From: Pseudonocardia sediminis
Lineage (GTDB): Bacteria > Actinomycetota > Actinomycetes > Mycobacteriales > Pseudonocardiaceae
Length of the DNA: 64,000 bases
Assembly: GCF_004217185.1 (NCBI RefSeq)
Contig: NZ_SHKL01000001.1
Location: forward strand, 5,950,001-6,014,000
Direction: 5' to 3'
Both the position numbers and the translations under genes were made by a program. Under the pieces are notes generated by a model. The model was not told the DNA's origin. It did not search any database and saw nothing but the letters and a program-made list of their open reading frames with translations. Numbering within the stretch: the stretch's first letter is position 1; each line of letters starts with the position of its first letter. Positions 44,044-52,938 of this stretch are shown here, piece after piece.

Positions 44044-44958
44044 GTGAGCACCGTGCCTGTGACGGACACCGAGAGCCCCGCACATTTCTCGCAGGAATCG
44101 CACCCGGAATTCGGTCCGGCCGACATCGTGGACACCGAGCGTTATCCACTCGGAAATCGTTGCGCCGAAACGTACTCCGCGGCCGTCGCGCGGGCCCGAA
44201 CCGCGCTCGCCGCCGACGGCTGTGCCGTGCTGCCGGGGTTCGTCCGGGACTCCTGGCTCGACCGGCTACGGACCGAGGGCCGCGACGTCGCGCCGCGGGC
44301 CTTCGTCGAGACCCGCACCGTCAACGTCTACAACACCGGGGCCGTCGACGAGTCCCTCCCGCCCGGGCACCCGGCGCGGGTGCGCTTCGAGCGGGGCAAC
44401 GCGTTCGTCGCCCGCGACCACATCCCGGACTCGGCGGCGATCCACCGTCTCTACCGCGACGCGGGCTTCCAGGCCTTCCTCGCCGACTGCTTCGGGCTGG
44501 CGCAGCTGCACGAGCTCGCCGACCCGCTCGCGGGCCTGTGTCTCAACGTCGTGACCGACGGGCGGTCGCACCCCTGGCACTTCGACACCAACGAGTTCGC
44601 GATCAGCATGCTCACCCAGGCCCCGGAGGCCGGGGGCGTCTTCGAGTACTGCCCGGACATCCGCAGCGCCGGAGCGGAGAACCCCGACGACGTCGCCGAC
44701 GTGCTGGCCGGTCGCGGCGAGCACCTCATCCGGCGGATCGCCCTGCGTCCCGGCGACCTGCAGCTGTTCCGCGGGCGGTACTCACTGCACCGGGTCACCG
44801 AGGTCGCCGGGCCGACCGACCGGCACAGTGCGATCTTCTCCTTCAGCGAGCGGCCCGGGGTCGTCGGTTCGCCCGACCGCACCCGGCAGCTGTTCGGGCG
44901 GGTGACCGACGTGCACGACCGCCCGCGTGCGGTCCGCGTCGACGAGCTGATGGACTGA
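44044..44958 (+). CDS. Fe(II)/2-oxoglutarate-dependent oxygenase
   Basis: 304 residues. The facial triad reads HPWHFDTNEF (His 179, Asp 181) and SLHRVTEV (His 249), with a 2-oxoglutarate-binding Arg in TDRHSAIFSF. DLQLFRGRYSLHRV is typical of the jelly-roll core of phytanoyl-CoA/2OG oxygenases. The substrate is unknown. GTG 44044 has GGAGAGGAG before it, better than ATG 44008. Four bases separate it from the carnitine-type acyltransferase, so they form an operon and probably act on one pathway. Confidence 0.82.
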   Translation: MSTVPVTDTESPAHFSQESHPEFGPADIVDTERYPLGNRCAETYSAAVARARTALAADGCAVLPGFVRDSWLDRLRTEGRDVAPRAFVETRTVNVYNTGAVDESLPPGHPARVRFERGNAFVARDHIPDSAAIHRLYRDAGFQAFLADCFGLAQLHELADPLAGLCLNVVTDGRSHPWHFDTNEFAISMLTQAPEAGGVFEYCPDIRSAGAENPDDVADVLAGRGEHLIRRIALRPGDLQLFRGRYSLHRVTEVAGPTDRHSAIFSFSERPGVVGSPDRTRQLFGRVTDVHDRPRAVRVDELMD

Positions 44959-44962
44959 CGCC

Positions 44963-46789
44963 GTGACCGACACCGACGTCTCCACCGCCACGTTCGGCAA
45001 CGACGACCGCCTGCCGCAGGTGCCGCTGCCGACGCTCGAGAACAGCGCCGCTCGGTTCCTGGAGTGGTGCGCCCCGCTGCTGACCGACGAGCAGCTGGCC
45101 ACGACGAGGGCCGCGACCGACGAGCTCCTCGCCCCGGACGGCCCCGCCCGCGCGCTGCACGCCGACCTGGAGCGCTTCGCCGCACGGGACGACGTCGCGA
45201 GCTGGCTCGACGAGTTCTGGCCGCGCCGCTACCTCGGCCGCCGGGACCGGATCGCGCTCAACGCGAACTTCTTCTTCCTGTTCGGGGACTCGGACTCCGA
45301 CCAGCCCACCCGTGCCGCGGAGCTGACCGTCGCCGCACTCGGGCACAAGGCACAGCTCGACGACGAGTCGTTCCCGCCGCTGCTCGCCCGCGGCGCGCCG
45401 CAGTCGATGGAGCAGAGCAGGCACCTGTTCTCCACCACCCGCATCCCCGGGGCGCCACAGGACACCGTCCGGACGCCGTACTCCGACGAGTGGCCCGGTC
45501 CCTCCACCGAGCGCCACATCCTGGTGCTGTCCCGCGGGCGGATCCACCGGATGGACGTCCTCGGCGCCGACGGGCACCCGCACACCGTCGACGAGATCGC
45601 GGCCGGGATGCGCACCGTGCTGGCCGCGGCGACCGACCGGGCGCCGGTCGAGGAGTCGGTCGGCTCCCTGACCACGAAGGCCCGCGCCGAGTGGGCCGCG
45701 TCCCGGTCCGCGCTCGCCGCGCTCGACCCGGCCAACGCGGACGCGATCGACCTGATCGAGCGCGCGCTGTTCTGCGTCGACCTCGACGACGTCACCCCCA
45801 CCGGTTCAGGCGACGACCGCGACCAGCAGATCTGCCGCGCGATGCTGGCCGGCGACAGCGGCAACCGCTGGTTCGACAAGGCCGTCTCGTTCGTCGTGCT
45901 CGCCGACGGCACCGCCGGGATCAACGTCGAGCACTGCCTGCTCGACGGCACCACGATCCTGACCCTGGTCGACGCGATGCTCGGCGAGCCCGTCTCCGCC
46001 CATGCCGAGCGGGTCGGCGCGCGCAGCCAGGGCGAGCCGGCCGTCACGCCGGTGAAGTTCGTGCTCGACGACGCGCTGCGCGCCGACGTCCGCGCCGCCG
46101 CCGAGGACTTCGACGCGTTCCTGGCCGCGACCGCGACGACCGTGCTGACGTTCGACGACTTCGGCGCGGAGGTGGCGAAATCGCTGGGCAGCTCGCCGGA
46201 CGCGTTCGTGCAGATGGCCTACCAGCTCGCCCACCGCCGGGCCCGCGGCCTGACCGCGGCGACCTACGAGTCGATCGCGACCCGGCAGTTCCGGGGCGGG
46301 CGCACCGAGGCGATGCGGGTGGTGACGCCCCAGGTCGTCGCGTTCGTCGACGCGATGGAGGACGCCTCCTCCGACGCCGGTGCCCGCCGGGAGGCCTTCC
46401 GGGCCGCCGCGGCCGCGCACGGTGCGCGGGCCAAGCAGTGCCAGGCCGGTGACGCCCCCGAGCAGCACCTGTGGGAGCTGGAGCTGATCCAGGAGCGTCG
46501 CGGCGCCGACATCGGCGTGACCGAGCCGATGGCACTGTTCGACTCCCCCGGCTGGCAGATCATGCGGTCGGACTACCTCTCGACCAGCTCGGCCCCGTCG
46601 ACGCACATCCGGTACTTCGGGTTCGGCTCGACCAGCGAGCAGTGCATCGGCGTCGCCTACGTGCTGCTCCCGGACCGCCTGCACGTGCACCTGAGCACCC
46701 CGGAGGCCGTCGCCGGGCAGATGACCGCGTTCGCCACCGAGCTGCGCCGCGCGGTCGCCGAGCTGCGGGAGCTGCTCGGCTCGGAGTGA
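44963..46789 (+). CDS. Choline/carnitine O-acyltransferase family protein
   Basis: 608 residues, full length for the family, which is rare in bacteria. Start LPQVPLPTLENSAARFLEW; ALNANFFFLF and SRGRIHRMDVLGADG as in carnitine acyltransferases; catalytic His 324 in NVEHCLLDGTTILTLVD; YFGFGSTSEQCIGVAYVLL and HLSTPEAVAGQM near the end. The family moves acyl groups between CoA and carnitine-like alcohols. GTG at 44963 four bases after the oxygenase. Its acyl acceptor is not known. Confidence 0.9.
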   Translation: MTDTDVSTATFGNDDRLPQVPLPTLENSAARFLEWCAPLLTDEQLATTRAATDELLAPDGPARALHADLERFAARDDVASWLDEFWPRRYLGRRDRIALNANFFFLFGDSDSDQPTRAAELTVAALGHKAQLDDESFPPLLARGAPQSMEQSRHLFSTTRIPGAPQDTVRTPYSDEWPGPSTERHILVLSRGRIHRMDVLGADGHPHTVDEIAAGMRTVLAAATDRAPVEESVGSLTTKARAEWAASRSALAALDPANADAIDLIERALFCVDLDDVTPTGSGDDRDQQICRAMLAGDSGNRWFDKAVSFVVLADGTAGINVEHCLLDGTTILTLVDAMLGEPVSAHAERVGARSQGEPAVTPVKFVLDDALRADVRAAAEDFDAFLAATATTVLTFDDFGAEVAKSLGSSPDAFVQMAYQLAHRRARGLTAATYESIATRQFRGGRTEAMRVVTPQVVAFVDAMEDASSDAGARREAFRAAAAAHGARAKQCQAGDAPEQHLWELELIQERRGADIGVTEPMALFDSPGWQIMRSDYLSTSSAPSTHIRYFGFGSTSEQCIGVAYVLLPDRLHVHLSTPEAVAGQMTAFATELRRAVAELRELLGSE

Positions 46790-46796
46790 GCGACGC

Positions 46797-46810
46797 GGTT
46801 CAGCTGAACC
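46797..46810. repeat. Palindrome copy 3, GGTTCAGCTGAACC
   Basis: Exact third copy of the 14-bp palindrome, eight bases after the acyltransferase stop and 42 bases before the epimerase start. Flanks differ from copies 1 and 2. Confidence 0.75.
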
Positions 46811-46851
46811 GGGTTGCCCGTGGCCCCGCCGAGGTGGTCGAGTCTGCTGAC

Positions 46852-47829
46852 GTGGAGAGATTCCTGGTCACGGGCAGCTCGGGACACCTCGGCGAGGCGC
46901 TGGTGCGCACGCTGCGCGGCCGCGGCGACGACGTCGTCGGCCTCGACGTGCTGCCCTCGCCCTGGACGTCGGTGGTCGGGTCGGTCACCGACCCCGGCGT
47001 CGTCCGGCGCGCGCTCGACGGCGTGACGCACGTGCTGCACACCGCGACGCTGCACAAGCCGCACGTCGGCTCGCACCCGCGGCAGGCGTTCGTCGACGTC
47101 AACGTGAGCGGGACGCTCGCCCTGCTCGAGGCCTCCGCCGCGGCCGGGGTGACGAGCCTGGTGTTCACGAGCAGCACCAGCGCGTTCGGCCGGGCCCTGT
47201 CGCCCCCGGCCGGCGCGCCCGCGGCGTGGATCACCGAGGACGTGGCCCCGGTCGTCCGCAACGTCTACGGCGCGACCAAGACCGCCGCCGAGGACCTGTG
47301 CGAGCTCACCGCGCGCGACCTCGGGCTGCCGGTGGTCGTGCTGCGGACCTCGCGGTTCTTCCCCGAGGGCGACGACCGCGACGACGTCCGCGACGCCTAC
47401 CCGGACACGAACCTCAAGCTCGTCGAGTACCTCTACCGCCGGGTCGAGATCACCGACGTCGTCGACGCGCACCTGCTCGCCGCCACGCGCGCCCCCGGGC
47501 TGGGGTTCGGGCGCTACGTCGTCAGCGCGACCACACCGTTCACCCGCGACGACCTGGCCGAGCTCGGCCGTGACGCCCCGGCCGTCGTCGCGCGCCGGGT
47601 GCCGGAGCTGGCGCGGTTCCTCGACGCGCGCGGCTGGCGGATGCTGCCGGCGCTGGACCGCGTCTACGTCAACGAGCGGGCCCGCGCCGACCTCGGCTGG
47701 ACCCCGCGCCACGACGTGCACGCGGTGATGGAGCTGATCGCCACGACCGGTGACGCCCGCTCGCCGCTCGCCCGCGCCGTCGGGGAGAAGGGCTATCACG
47801 CCGTCCCGACCGGGATCTACACGCGGTGA
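46852..47829 (+). CDS. NAD-dependent epimerase/dehydratase (extended SDR)
   Basis: 325 residues. FLVTGSSGHLGEALVRTLRG gives the dinucleotide site, VTHVLHTATLHKPHV the first active-site region, SLVFTSSTSAFG the Ser and NVYGATKTAAEDL the Tyr-Lys. The segment YPDTNLKLVEYLYRRVEITD is family-specific and the role is unknown; nucleoside-sugar or ketone substrates are possible. GTG 46852. An exact palindrome lies upstream; 62 bases from the acyltransferase, same direction, so perhaps co-transcribed. Confidence 0.88.
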   Translation: MERFLVTGSSGHLGEALVRTLRGRGDDVVGLDVLPSPWTSVVGSVTDPGVVRRALDGVTHVLHTATLHKPHVGSHPRQAFVDVNVSGTLALLEASAAAGVTSLVFTSSTSAFGRALSPPAGAPAAWITEDVAPVVRNVYGATKTAAEDLCELTARDLGLPVVVLRTSRFFPEGDDRDDVRDAYPDTNLKLVEYLYRRVEITDVVDAHLLAATRAPGLGFGRYVVSATTPFTRDDLAELGRDAPAVVARRVPELARFLDARGWRMLPALDRVYVNERARADLGWTPRHDVHAVMELIATTGDARSPLARAVGEKGYHAVPTGIYTR

Positions 47830-47972
47830 CGGCGCCACCTACACGTCCGGGTGCGGGAGCGGAAGCAGGTTCACCACGACGGGTGGAGTCCGGCCGTCCG
47901 CGCTAACGCCGCAGGTCCGGGGGCCGGTGTCAGGGGTGTGAGGCCCGCACACCGACCGATCGGAGGCAGACC

Positions 47973-48650
47973 GTGACCGAGCCGCAGCCCTGGCCGACGA
48001 CCGTGCAGCGCAGGCGGGAGGCCGGCGACGCCGACCCCGGGCCGGGCGCCGGCGCCGCCGTGTCCGCACCGCAGGAGCACGGGTCCGGGGACCCGGCGTC
48101 GGAGATCCCGACGCCCCGTCACGGCAACCCCGCGGACCGCCCGGTGACCGCCGGCCGCGTGCCGTCCCCGTTCCCGCGCCAGCGCGACGCCGGCCCGTCC
48201 CCGGACCCCGCACCGAGCCAGGCGGGCCCGGATGCCGCCCGGCAGTACGACGCCGGGGAGCCGTACCCGCGGCTGCCGCGCCCGGCCCCGCAGGTGCCCC
48301 GGCAGCCGTCGCCGGACGCCCGGCAGGACGCGGACCAGCCGCGGCCGACGCACGTCCGGGACCTGGTGGGGCCCCGTGCAGCCCGGTCCGCGCCCGCCGC
48401 CCCGGCGACGACCGTGGTCGTGCGGGACTCGGGTGCGATGACCGCGCTCCGCGTCGTCACCTACGTCCTCGTGTCGCTGGCGAGCCTGGTGTTCCTGGCG
48501 TTCGTGGTCTACGGCGGGATCAGGTACGTGCAGCTGCGCGACACGCTCTCGACCTCGCCGTTCGGGTCGCTGAGCAGCTCGTCGCCGGGCTCGGGCACGC
48601 CGGCGATCTGCGTGACCGACCCGACGAGCGAGGCCTGCGCGAACTACTGA
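47973..48650 (+). CDS. Proline-rich protein with one membrane helix
   Basis: 225 residues. The first 150 are Pro/Arg/Asp-rich and disordered, followed by one membrane helix (VVTYVLVSLASLVFLAFVVY), then a short Ser-rich exterior tail with two Cys (ICVTDPTSEAC). Cytoplasmic N-terminus by charge. No family known. GTG start. Its stop is one base from the stop of the facing small gene. Confidence 0.65.
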   Translation: MTEPQPWPTTVQRRREAGDADPGPGAGAAVSAPQEHGSGDPASEIPTPRHGNPADRPVTAGRVPSPFPRQRDAGPSPDPAPSQAGPDAARQYDAGEPYPRLPRPAPQVPRQPSPDARQDADQPRPTHVRDLVGPRAARSAPAAPATTVVVRDSGAMTALRVVTYVLVSLASLVFLAFVVYGGIRYVQLRDTLSTSPFGSLSSSSPGSGTPAICVTDPTSEACANY

Positions 48651-48651
48651 C

Positions 48652-48888
48652 CTACTGCACGTCCGAGTCGGGCGGCGGGAGCTGCACCGTGCGGTCCTTC
48701 TCGACGGAGCCGACCCCGTCGAGCACGCCGAGGGCCTGCATGCCCGACTCCTCGCACGACCCGGTGATCACGCCGACGGCGCGCAGGACGTTCTCCACCT
48801 GCACGCCGGCCGCCTCGAGCCGGGCGACGACCTCGTCGATCCGGTCGACGTGGCCGTCGGCGACCGAGATCGTCACCTTCTCCGACAC
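48652..48888 (-). CDS. Small I9-like protein, probable partner of the adjacent subtilase
   Basis: 78 residues. EKVTISVADGHVDRIDEVVA, ARLEAAGVQVENVL, GVITGSCEESGMQALG and DGVGSVEKDRTVQL follow the beta-alpha-beta-beta-alpha-beta order of the inhibitor I9 propeptide fold. Such stand-alone proteins can chaperone or inhibit subtilases in trans. It starts 15 bases after the subtilase stop on the same strand. I infer the role from order and shape only; no signal peptide is present. Confidence 0.65.
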   Translation of the reverse strand: MSEKVTISVADGHVDRIDEVVARLEAAGVQVENVLRAVGVITGSCEESGMQALGVLDGVGSVEKDRTVQLPPPDSDVQ

Positions 48889-48903
48889 GGTGCCTCCCCT
48901 CCC

Positions 48904-50187
48904 TCAGGCGCCGGGTGCCCGGACGAGCCCGGACCCGACGTCGCCGGACGGCAGCGGCAGCCGCTGCGCGGCCTGCACGAGCTGGGCCCAGAGCTGCTGC
49001 CCGGTCGCCCCGGTGCGCTGCGACCACAGCGCGGCGATGCCCGCGACGTGCGGCGTCGCCATGGACGTGCCGGAGATCGTGTTCGTGTTCTGCGGCGACG
49101 GCCAGCTGGAGTAGACGTCGACGCCCGGTCCGGCGATGTCGATCTGGCCGCCCTCGACGGCCGAGCTCGCGGCGGAGAAGTCGGCGATCGCCAGCGCGCT
49201 GTCCACCGCGGCCACCGCCATCACCGACGGGCTGTTGGCCGGGATCCCGACGAAGCCGGCGTTGCCCTTGCTGCGCTCGGCGTTGTTGCCCGCCGCCGCG
49301 ACGATCAGCGAGCCGGCGTCGAGCGCCCGGCGCCCGACGTTCTCGTAGGCCGCCGAGACCTCGTTGACGTCCGAACCCAGCGACATCGAGATCACCCGGG
49401 CGCCGCTGGTGATGGCCCAGTCGATGCCCTCCAGGATGCCGGCGTCGGTGCCGGAGCCGTCGTCGCCGAGGACCTTGCCGATGATCAGGGTGGCCTCGTG
49501 CGCGACGCCGTAGCGGCGGCCGGTGGTGGGGGCGAGCGGGCCCGCGGTGGTGCCGGCGGTGTGCGTGCCGTGGCCCTGCACGTCCTGAACCGGCTGCCCG
49601 TCTACGAACGAGCGGGACTCGATCTGGCGGCCGGCGAAGTCGGGGTGGGTGAGGTCGAGACCGGTGTCGAGCACCGCGACGGTGATCCCCTTGCCGGTCT
49701 CCGGGCTCTGGTCGGCGCCGGTGGCCTGCAGACCCCAGGTCACCTTGTCGGTGTCGCCGAACTGCGCGGTGCCGACCGTCCCCGTGCCGGCGCCCGCACC
49801 CGCGGCCTGCTCGTGCAGGAACCGCGCGGCGTCGGAGAACCCGCGCAGGTACTCCTCGGACAGCGGGTTGCCGATCGCGTACTGCACCCGCTCCGGCTCC
49901 ACCCCGACCAGGCGCCGGTCGGCGCGTGCCGCGCGCAGCTGCTCCGAGGTCAGGTCGGCGACGGCGATGCCCAGCCGGGAGAACAGCGTCGGCCGGGCGC
50001 CCCCTCCGGCGGTGGTCGGCCCCGCGGCGTCGCGGGTGCTGGTCACCTCCGAGAGCCCGGTCAGCTCCTGCACCGCACTGCGGGCCGCGGAGTCGTCGTC
50101 ACCCAACAGGGCGTCCCCCAGGACCAGCAGGTACCGGCCGGTCGTCGTGACCCTGCTCCCGTTTCCGACCGCGCGCGCTGCCACCAT
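48904..50187 (-). CDS. S8 family serine peptidase (subtilase), no signal peptide
   Basis: 427 residues. Catalytic Asp in VAVLDTGLDLTHPDF (about 175), His in QGHGTHTAGT (about 207) and Ser in SGTSMATPHVAG (about 372). About 140 residues precede the catalytic domain; they start VAARAVGNGSRVTTTGRYLL, hold no signal peptide, and may be a propeptide. AGGAGG before ATG 50187 supports the start; codons further upstream in frame are not coding-like. A cytoplasmic or non-classically released protease. Confidence 0.9.
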   Translation of the reverse strand: MVAARAVGNGSRVTTTGRYLLVLGDALLGDDDSAARSAVQELTGLSEVTSTRDAAGPTTAGGGARPTLFSRLGIAVADLTSEQLRAARADRRLVGVEPERVQYAIGNPLSEEYLRGFSDAARFLHEQAAGAGAGTGTVGTAQFGDTDKVTWGLQATGADQSPETGKGITVAVLDTGLDLTHPDFAGRQIESRSFVDGQPVQDVQGHGTHTAGTTAGPLAPTTGRRYGVAHEATLIIGKVLGDDGSGTDAGILEGIDWAITSGARVISMSLGSDVNEVSAAYENVGRRALDAGSLIVAAAGNNAERSKGNAGFVGIPANSPSVMAVAAVDSALAIADFSAASSAVEGGQIDIAGPGVDVYSSWPSPQNTNTISGTSMATPHVAGIAALWSQRTGATGQQLWAQLVQAAQRLPLPSGDVGSGLVRAPGA

Positions 50188-50266
50188 GTCGCCTCCTGAT
50201 CTTCGACGTCCGTCGGGGCCATCGTGCCGAAGGTCGGGCCGCGAGGCACGGTGGCGCGGCCACGGA

Positions 50267-52030
50267 TCAGCGACGCGGATCCCGGTCCCCCGCTGTCCGA
50301 GGCTCCTGCCACACGTAACCACGACGAGGGCTCGTCGGAGCACCGTCCGCACGGACGAGTCCTTCTTCCATCAGTTGCCGGACCACACTCAGCACGGTCG
50401 GTCGAGAACGGCGTGTCTCCCTGGCCAGGTCGACCGCCGTCGTACGTCCGGACCGTCGGAACGCGGCGACCACCGCGTCGTAGGTCGACGCCTCGTCCGC
50501 CGCATCGAGTGGATCGGGAAAGAGGCCGTCGTCCGATCGGGTCCGCCCGGCCAGCCGGTAGCGCGCGTACCGACGCCCGCCGGTGCGGGTGGCGAGACCC
50601 GTCGCGACCAGGTCCCCGAGAACCCCCGTCGCCTCGACGCGATCGGCGCCGTACTCCCGGAGATCGGCGTTGCTCAGGTCCTGACCGTGCGCCAACAGTG
50701 CCAGCGCAAGATCGTGCAGCTGGGTGAAGCCGGGTCGTCGCACCTCGTCGAGCCACCGTCTGGTGTCCGGGTCCATGAGCTCCGAACGGGCGAGACGGAC
50801 CTCGAACCGACCGGGTGGGTTGACGAAGCGGGGCCGGGCCTGACCCGAACGCCGGAGCTCGCGGATCATCGTCGGGATCCCGGAGGCCCGGTTCTCGGCG
50901 ACAAGGCGGTCGCTGCGGGGCATGTAGGTGTCGGAGAGGAGCTGCGCCAAATAGGAGTTCCTCGACGACGACACTCCCTCCTCGCCCAGGTCCACCAGCG
51001 TGACCGGTCCGAAGAGGTCGCCGGGACTACGTACGATCAACCTGTCCGGATGAAGCTCGATGAGAATCTGCGTCCCTCGGGTCACCGGGCTGTAGTCACG
51101 ATGCAGCAGCGCATTCACCACTGCTTCGCGGACCGCTTCCATCGGATAGTCGAGCTGTTCCTGCCGGCCAGCCTCGGTGACGAACCCGCGGACGGCGATG
51201 TTGCGGCGGATCGCCGCAACGGATTCGCTGACGAGTTCGGGAATCGACCCCCGGAAGACCGGGTTGTCCAGGAATCGGGGCGACTCGCCGGGACGATTCG
51301 CATCGCTACCGGGGTAGACGACCAACGAGACCATCAACTGAGGGAAGAACTTCTGGGGGAACTCGCCCAGGGCGAGCAGGCCGCCGAGGGACGGTACGTA
51401 CTCACCCGACTCGTCGCGCACGATCACCCGCAGCCGACTCAGTGCGACCTCGTCGCCGACGTCGCGCAACGACCGGCTGGTCGATCGAGCTCGCTCCAGC
51501 ATCCGTCCGACCGCGCCGGGGTCCAGGTCGTCGAGACCGGCGCCCGTCACCGGCTCGATGTCGTAGGTCGGCTGCCCTCGGTTCGCGATCGCCAGCCCGA
51601 TCTCGGCCTGGGTCATCCGCCGGTCACCGTCGCCGGTCCGGACGTAGGACCCGTTCGCGATGCCACGCTTGACGACGAAACAGGGTCGTAGGTCGGAGGG
51701 CAGAGGGACGATCTCGGCGACCACCACGATTCCGTTCCCGGTGTCCACCATCTCGACGGATGCCCGGACGGGAGGCTCGAGCTGGTCGCTCAAGGCGGAT
51801 GCGAGGTCATTGCGGAGCTTGACCGGATCCCCCACGTCGACGACGACGAATCCACCCGGCTCGTCGACTCCGAGCACGATCAGTCCACCGTTGCCGTTGG
51901 AGAATGCTGAGGCCGTCTCCGCCACGGTGGTCGGCAGACCACCCTCAGCTCTCTTGACCTCGACGTCGGTCGGCTCGCCGCCGAGCTGCCGGAGACCGGT
52001 CAGGAGGAGTTCGAGGTCCTGGGGATCCAC
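50267..52030 (-). CDS. AlbA_2 (Schlafen-like) and ATPase-fold transcriptional regulator
   Basis: 587 residues. AlbA_2 domain at about 10-140 (EVKRAEGGLPTTVAETASAF, GLIVLGVDEPGGFVVV), a GHKL-type ATP-binding domain around 297-420 (MEAVREAVVNALLHRDYSPV, RLIVRSPGDLFGPV) and a C-terminal winged helix near 520-575 (AVDLARETRRSRPTVLSVVR). These COG2865-type proteins are usually DNA-binding regulators. Codon use and base composition are less GC-rich than in neighbouring genes, which suggests recent acquisition. Tandem CTTTCAAG repeats lie just upstream of ATG 52030. Confidence 0.85.
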   Translation of the reverse strand: MDPQDLELLLTGLRQLGGEPTDVEVKRAEGGLPTTVAETASAFSNGNGGLIVLGVDEPGGFVVVDVGDPVKLRNDLASALSDQLEPPVRASVEMVDTGNGIVVVAEIVPLPSDLRPCFVVKRGIANGSYVRTGDGDRRMTQAEIGLAIANRGQPTYDIEPVTGAGLDDLDPGAVGRMLERARSTSRSLRDVGDEVALSRLRVIVRDESGEYVPSLGGLLALGEFPQKFFPQLMVSLVVYPGSDANRPGESPRFLDNPVFRGSIPELVSESVAAIRRNIAVRGFVTEAGRQEQLDYPMEAVREAVVNALLHRDYSPVTRGTQILIELHPDRLIVRSPGDLFGPVTLVDLGEEGVSSSRNSYLAQLLSDTYMPRSDRLVAENRASGIPTMIRELRRSGQARPRFVNPPGRFEVRLARSELMDPDTRRWLDEVRRPGFTQLHDLALALLAHGQDLSNADLREYGADRVEATGVLGDLVATGLATRTGGRRYARYRLAGRTRSDDGLFPDPLDAADEASTYDAVVAAFRRSGRTTAVDLARETRRSRPTVLSVVRQLMEEGLVRADGAPTSPRRGYVWQEPRTAGDRDPRR

Positions 52031-52039
52031 GTCTCACAT

Positions 52040-52086
52040 CTTTCAAGCTTTCAAGCTGACTTTCAAGTTACTCGAAAGCTTTCAGG
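52040..52086 (-). promoter_or_regulatory. Tandem CTTTCAAG repeats upstream of the AlbA_2 gene
   Basis: CTTTCAAG at 52040-52047, 52048-52055 and 52060-52067, then CTTTCAGG at 52079-52086, inside a 47-base AT-rich patch that ends ten bases before the start codon. GAAAGCTTTC at 52074-52083 is also a perfect palindrome. Likely an operator array. Confidence 0.72.
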
Positions 52087-52113
52087 TGGAGCGAACGTGC
52101 CGATCTGCAGCGC

Positions 52114-52896
52114 CTACCGGGTGCCCGACCGGTAACGGCCCGGTGTCGTCCCGGTGCGCTTGCGGAACTCGCGGGTCAGGTGGCTCTGGTCGGCGAAGCC
52201 GCAGCGTGCGGCGACCTCGAACAGCGGGGTGGCGCTCCGTTCCAGGAGGACGCGGGCCCGGCCGACGCGGGCCTGCAGCACGAACTCGTGCGGCGTCGTA
52301 CCGGTGGTCAGACGGAAGCGGCGGGCGAACCGGAAGCGGCTCATCCCGGCCACGGCGGCCAGCTCGTCGAGCGTCAGCGACGCGTCCAGGTTCCGGTGCA
52401 CGTGGTCGCGGACGCGGCGTTCCTGGGCGAACGTCAGGGCCTCGGTGCCACCGGGCTCGCGCAGCCGCACCCGGGCGTGTCGGCGCAGCACGTGCACGGC
52501 GATCTGGGACGACAGGGCCTCGACCATCAGACCGCTGCCGGTCGCGCCGAGCTCCGTCTCGTCGCCGATCAGCAGCGCGGTGCGGTGGATCGCCGGGTCC
52601 TCGGTCCGGATGACGTCGCGCAGCTCGATGTCGGCGACGTCGCGGCCGTACATCTCCCGGCCGGCCCGTGCCAGCGCCGTGCGGCTGAGCGGGACCTGCA
52701 CGACCTCGACGCCGGCCGGGCGGTCCCAGAGCGGTTCGGCGTCGCGGGTCAGCAGCGACACGTCGCCCGGGCCGAGCGACTCCTGCCGCCAGCGGCCGCC
52801 GACCCGGCAGCGCAGCGATGTCCGTCCCCGGCGGTGCGCCACGACGGTGTAGTCGGGCGGGAGGTCCCGCGCGGGCACGACGTGGTCGTCCGGCAC
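52114..52896 (-). CDS. AraC-family transcriptional regulator
   Basis: 260 residues. N-terminal cupin-like ligand domain (to about 150), then an AraC helix-turn-helix pair: LTLDELAAVAGMSRFRFARR with FRLTTGTTPHEFV, and second half FEVAARCGFADQSHLTREF with RKRTGTTPGRYR. GTG 52896 is chosen for GGGAGG upstream. Divergent from the zinc alcohol dehydrogenase, which it may control; a CRP-like site sits between them. Confidence 0.9.
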   Translation of the reverse strand: MPDDHVVPARDLPPDYTVVAHRRGRTSLRCRVGGRWRQESLGPGDVSLLTRDAEPLWDRPAGVEVVQVPLSRTALARAGREMYGRDVADIELRDVIRTEDPAIHRTALLIGDETELGATGSGLMVEALSSQIAVHVLRRHARVRLREPGGTEALTFAQERRVRDHVHRNLDASLTLDELAAVAGMSRFRFARRFRLTTGTTPHEFVLQARVGRARVLLERSATPLFEVAARCGFADQSHLTREFRKRTGTTPGRYRSGTR

Positions 52897-52938
52897 CGCG
52901 CACCTCCCCGTCCACACCCGTCGCCCCACCGTACGAGA

